In this document: positions 36,288 through 37,367 of the stretch, one piece after another | Layout of the letters: the number at the start of each line of letters is the position of its first letter | Numbering within the stretch: the stretch's first letter is position 1 | Origin: Patescibacteria group bacterium | Lineage (GTDB): Bacteria; Patescibacteriota; Minisyncoccia; JAHIHE01; JAGLIN01 | Assembly: GCA_029210775.1 (NCBI GenBank) | Contig: JARGGI010000010.1 | Location: 1 to 37,367, forward strand | Reading direction: 5' to 3' | DNA: 37,367 nucleotides | Program-made: the position numbers and the translations under genes | Notes under the pieces: generated by a model | Database searches by the model: none | What the model was told of the DNA's origin: nothing | The model's input: the letters and a program-made list of their open reading frames with translations, nothing else

Positions 36288-37145
36288 TTAAAAAATAAAC
36301 AGATTGAAATACCACTTAATAATTATTTCTCCCCAAAACAAAGAAACAAAAGTACCAGCGACTAAAAATGGACCAAATGGAACCATACTTTTCATCTTTT
36401 TTTTGCCTGCAAAAATAAGAGCTAATCCAAAAATAGAACCAAAGATAAATGACAAAAAAACAGCAAGTAAAATCAGTGGCCAACCCAAAATTAATCCCAT
36501 CAAAAAAGCAAGCTTCACATCACCACCCCCCATTCCATTACCTTTAGTTAATAAAAAAATTATCAGAAAAAAACCAAAAGCGGAAAATGCTGCAACTAAA
36601 GTATTAAAAAATTGAGAAGCAAAAAGAAGAAGAAATAATACCGAAATCAAACCATTTCCTGAAAAAACATAATCAAGTCTCATATAATCATTCAAAACAA
36701 AATCAACTACAAAATTATAAACCAACGAAACAGCAATTGCAGGAAATATAATTTTATCAGGAATAATGTAATGTCTGATGTCAAAAACAGAAACTACAAT
36801 TAGGGCAGAAATAATTAATAACAAATAGAACAACTTGGTGCTTAATAACTGAAAAGAAAAATATGGGAAATAAAAAGCGACCAAAACAAACAAAATTCCA
36901 GTTCCAATTTCAACAAGAGGATATTGCCAAGAAATTTTTTTCAAACAATATCTGCATTTTCCTTTCAATAACAAAAAACTAAAAACAGGAAACAAATCAA
37001 GCCACGACAAAACATGTTTACATTTTGGGCATCTTGATCTGTCATTTACAATTTTTTCTTCAGTTTCCAAACGATAAATAACCACATTCAAAAAACTGCC
37101 AGCAACAAGACCGAGAATAAAAATAAAGATATAAAGAATAGACAT
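36288..37145 (-). CDS. pilD: Type IV prepilin peptidase (A24 family)
   Basis: 285 aa; 'GSFLNVVIYRLE', CPKC...CRYC, 'DIRHYIIPDKI', 'GNGMGGGDVKLAFLMGLILGW'. Confidence 0.93.
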   Translation of the reverse strand: MSILYIFIFILGLVAGSFLNVVIYRLETEEKIVNDRSRCPKCKHVLSWLDLFPVFSFLLLKGKCRYCLKKISWQYPLVEIGTGILFVLVAFYFPYFSFQLLSTKLFYLLLIISALIVVSVFDIRHYIIPDKIIFPAIAVSLVYNFVVDFVLNDYMRLDYVFSGNGLISVLFLLLFASQFFNTLVAAFSAFGFFLIIFLLTKGNGMGGGDVKLAFLMGLILGWPLILLAVFLSFIFGSIFGLALIFAGKKKMKSMVPFGPFLVAGTFVSLFWGEIIIKWYFNLFIF

Positions 37146-37284
37146 TGTTAGAATTATTATTTAATTATATAATTATAACCTATAAACAATAATTAAGAAA
37201 TATAATTGTACAAGACCTGAATTCAAACCCCGAAGCCCCTTTTTGTGGTATCATATAGTGTTAAGCAAATAACATTATATATCT

Positions 37285-37367
37285 ATGCCCAAAAGAAGAG
37301 AAATAACCTTTTTTGAAAGGGAAATAATTGAAGTGTGTTTGAGAACGAAGCAGAAAAAGAAATCTAT
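37285..37367 (+). CDS. Start of a possible IS30-like transposase, cut by window end
   Basis: MPKRREITFFEREIIEVCLRTKQKKKS...; resembles IS30-type N-termini; only 27 codons visible. Confidence 0.35.
   Translation, partial: MPKRREITFFEREIIEVCLRTKQKKKS

Overview
AT-rich bacterial window, almost entirely minus-strand coding. Gene content and small gene sizes suggest a Patescibacteria/CPR-type genome (inference). Core genes on the minus strand: ftsX, ftsE, prfB (with a programmed +1 frameshift the ORF track misses), an FtsB/DivIC-like gene, gyrB, purA (interrupted by one in-frame TAA), pheT, pheS, a NIF3-like gene, type 2 IPP isomerase, a type IV pilus cluster (four pilin-like genes, PilC, PilO-like, PilN-like, and a 2355-aa VWA/PA14/LamG secreted protein), gatA, gatC, ligA and a PilD peptidase. 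There are five tRNA genes. The most notable signals are: (1) a Cas2/PaaX-like gene bracketed by two perfect 40-44 bp palindromes that differ by symmetric, palindrome-preserving changes; (2) a standalone C-terminal glycyl-radical/Zn domain of anaerobic ribonucleotide reductase (NrdD), present twice through a perfect 866-bp tandem duplication that also leaves a truncated ftsE; (3) two palindromic elements lying in frame inside pheT; (4) a decayed RAYT (Y1 HUH) element with REP-like ends and a nested MITE-like insertion with a 4-bp target duplication and a second degenerate copy about 26 kb away; (5) the giant multidomain pilus-associated protein. No CRISPR array or rRNA was seen. All calls come from reading the sequence; no database search was run.
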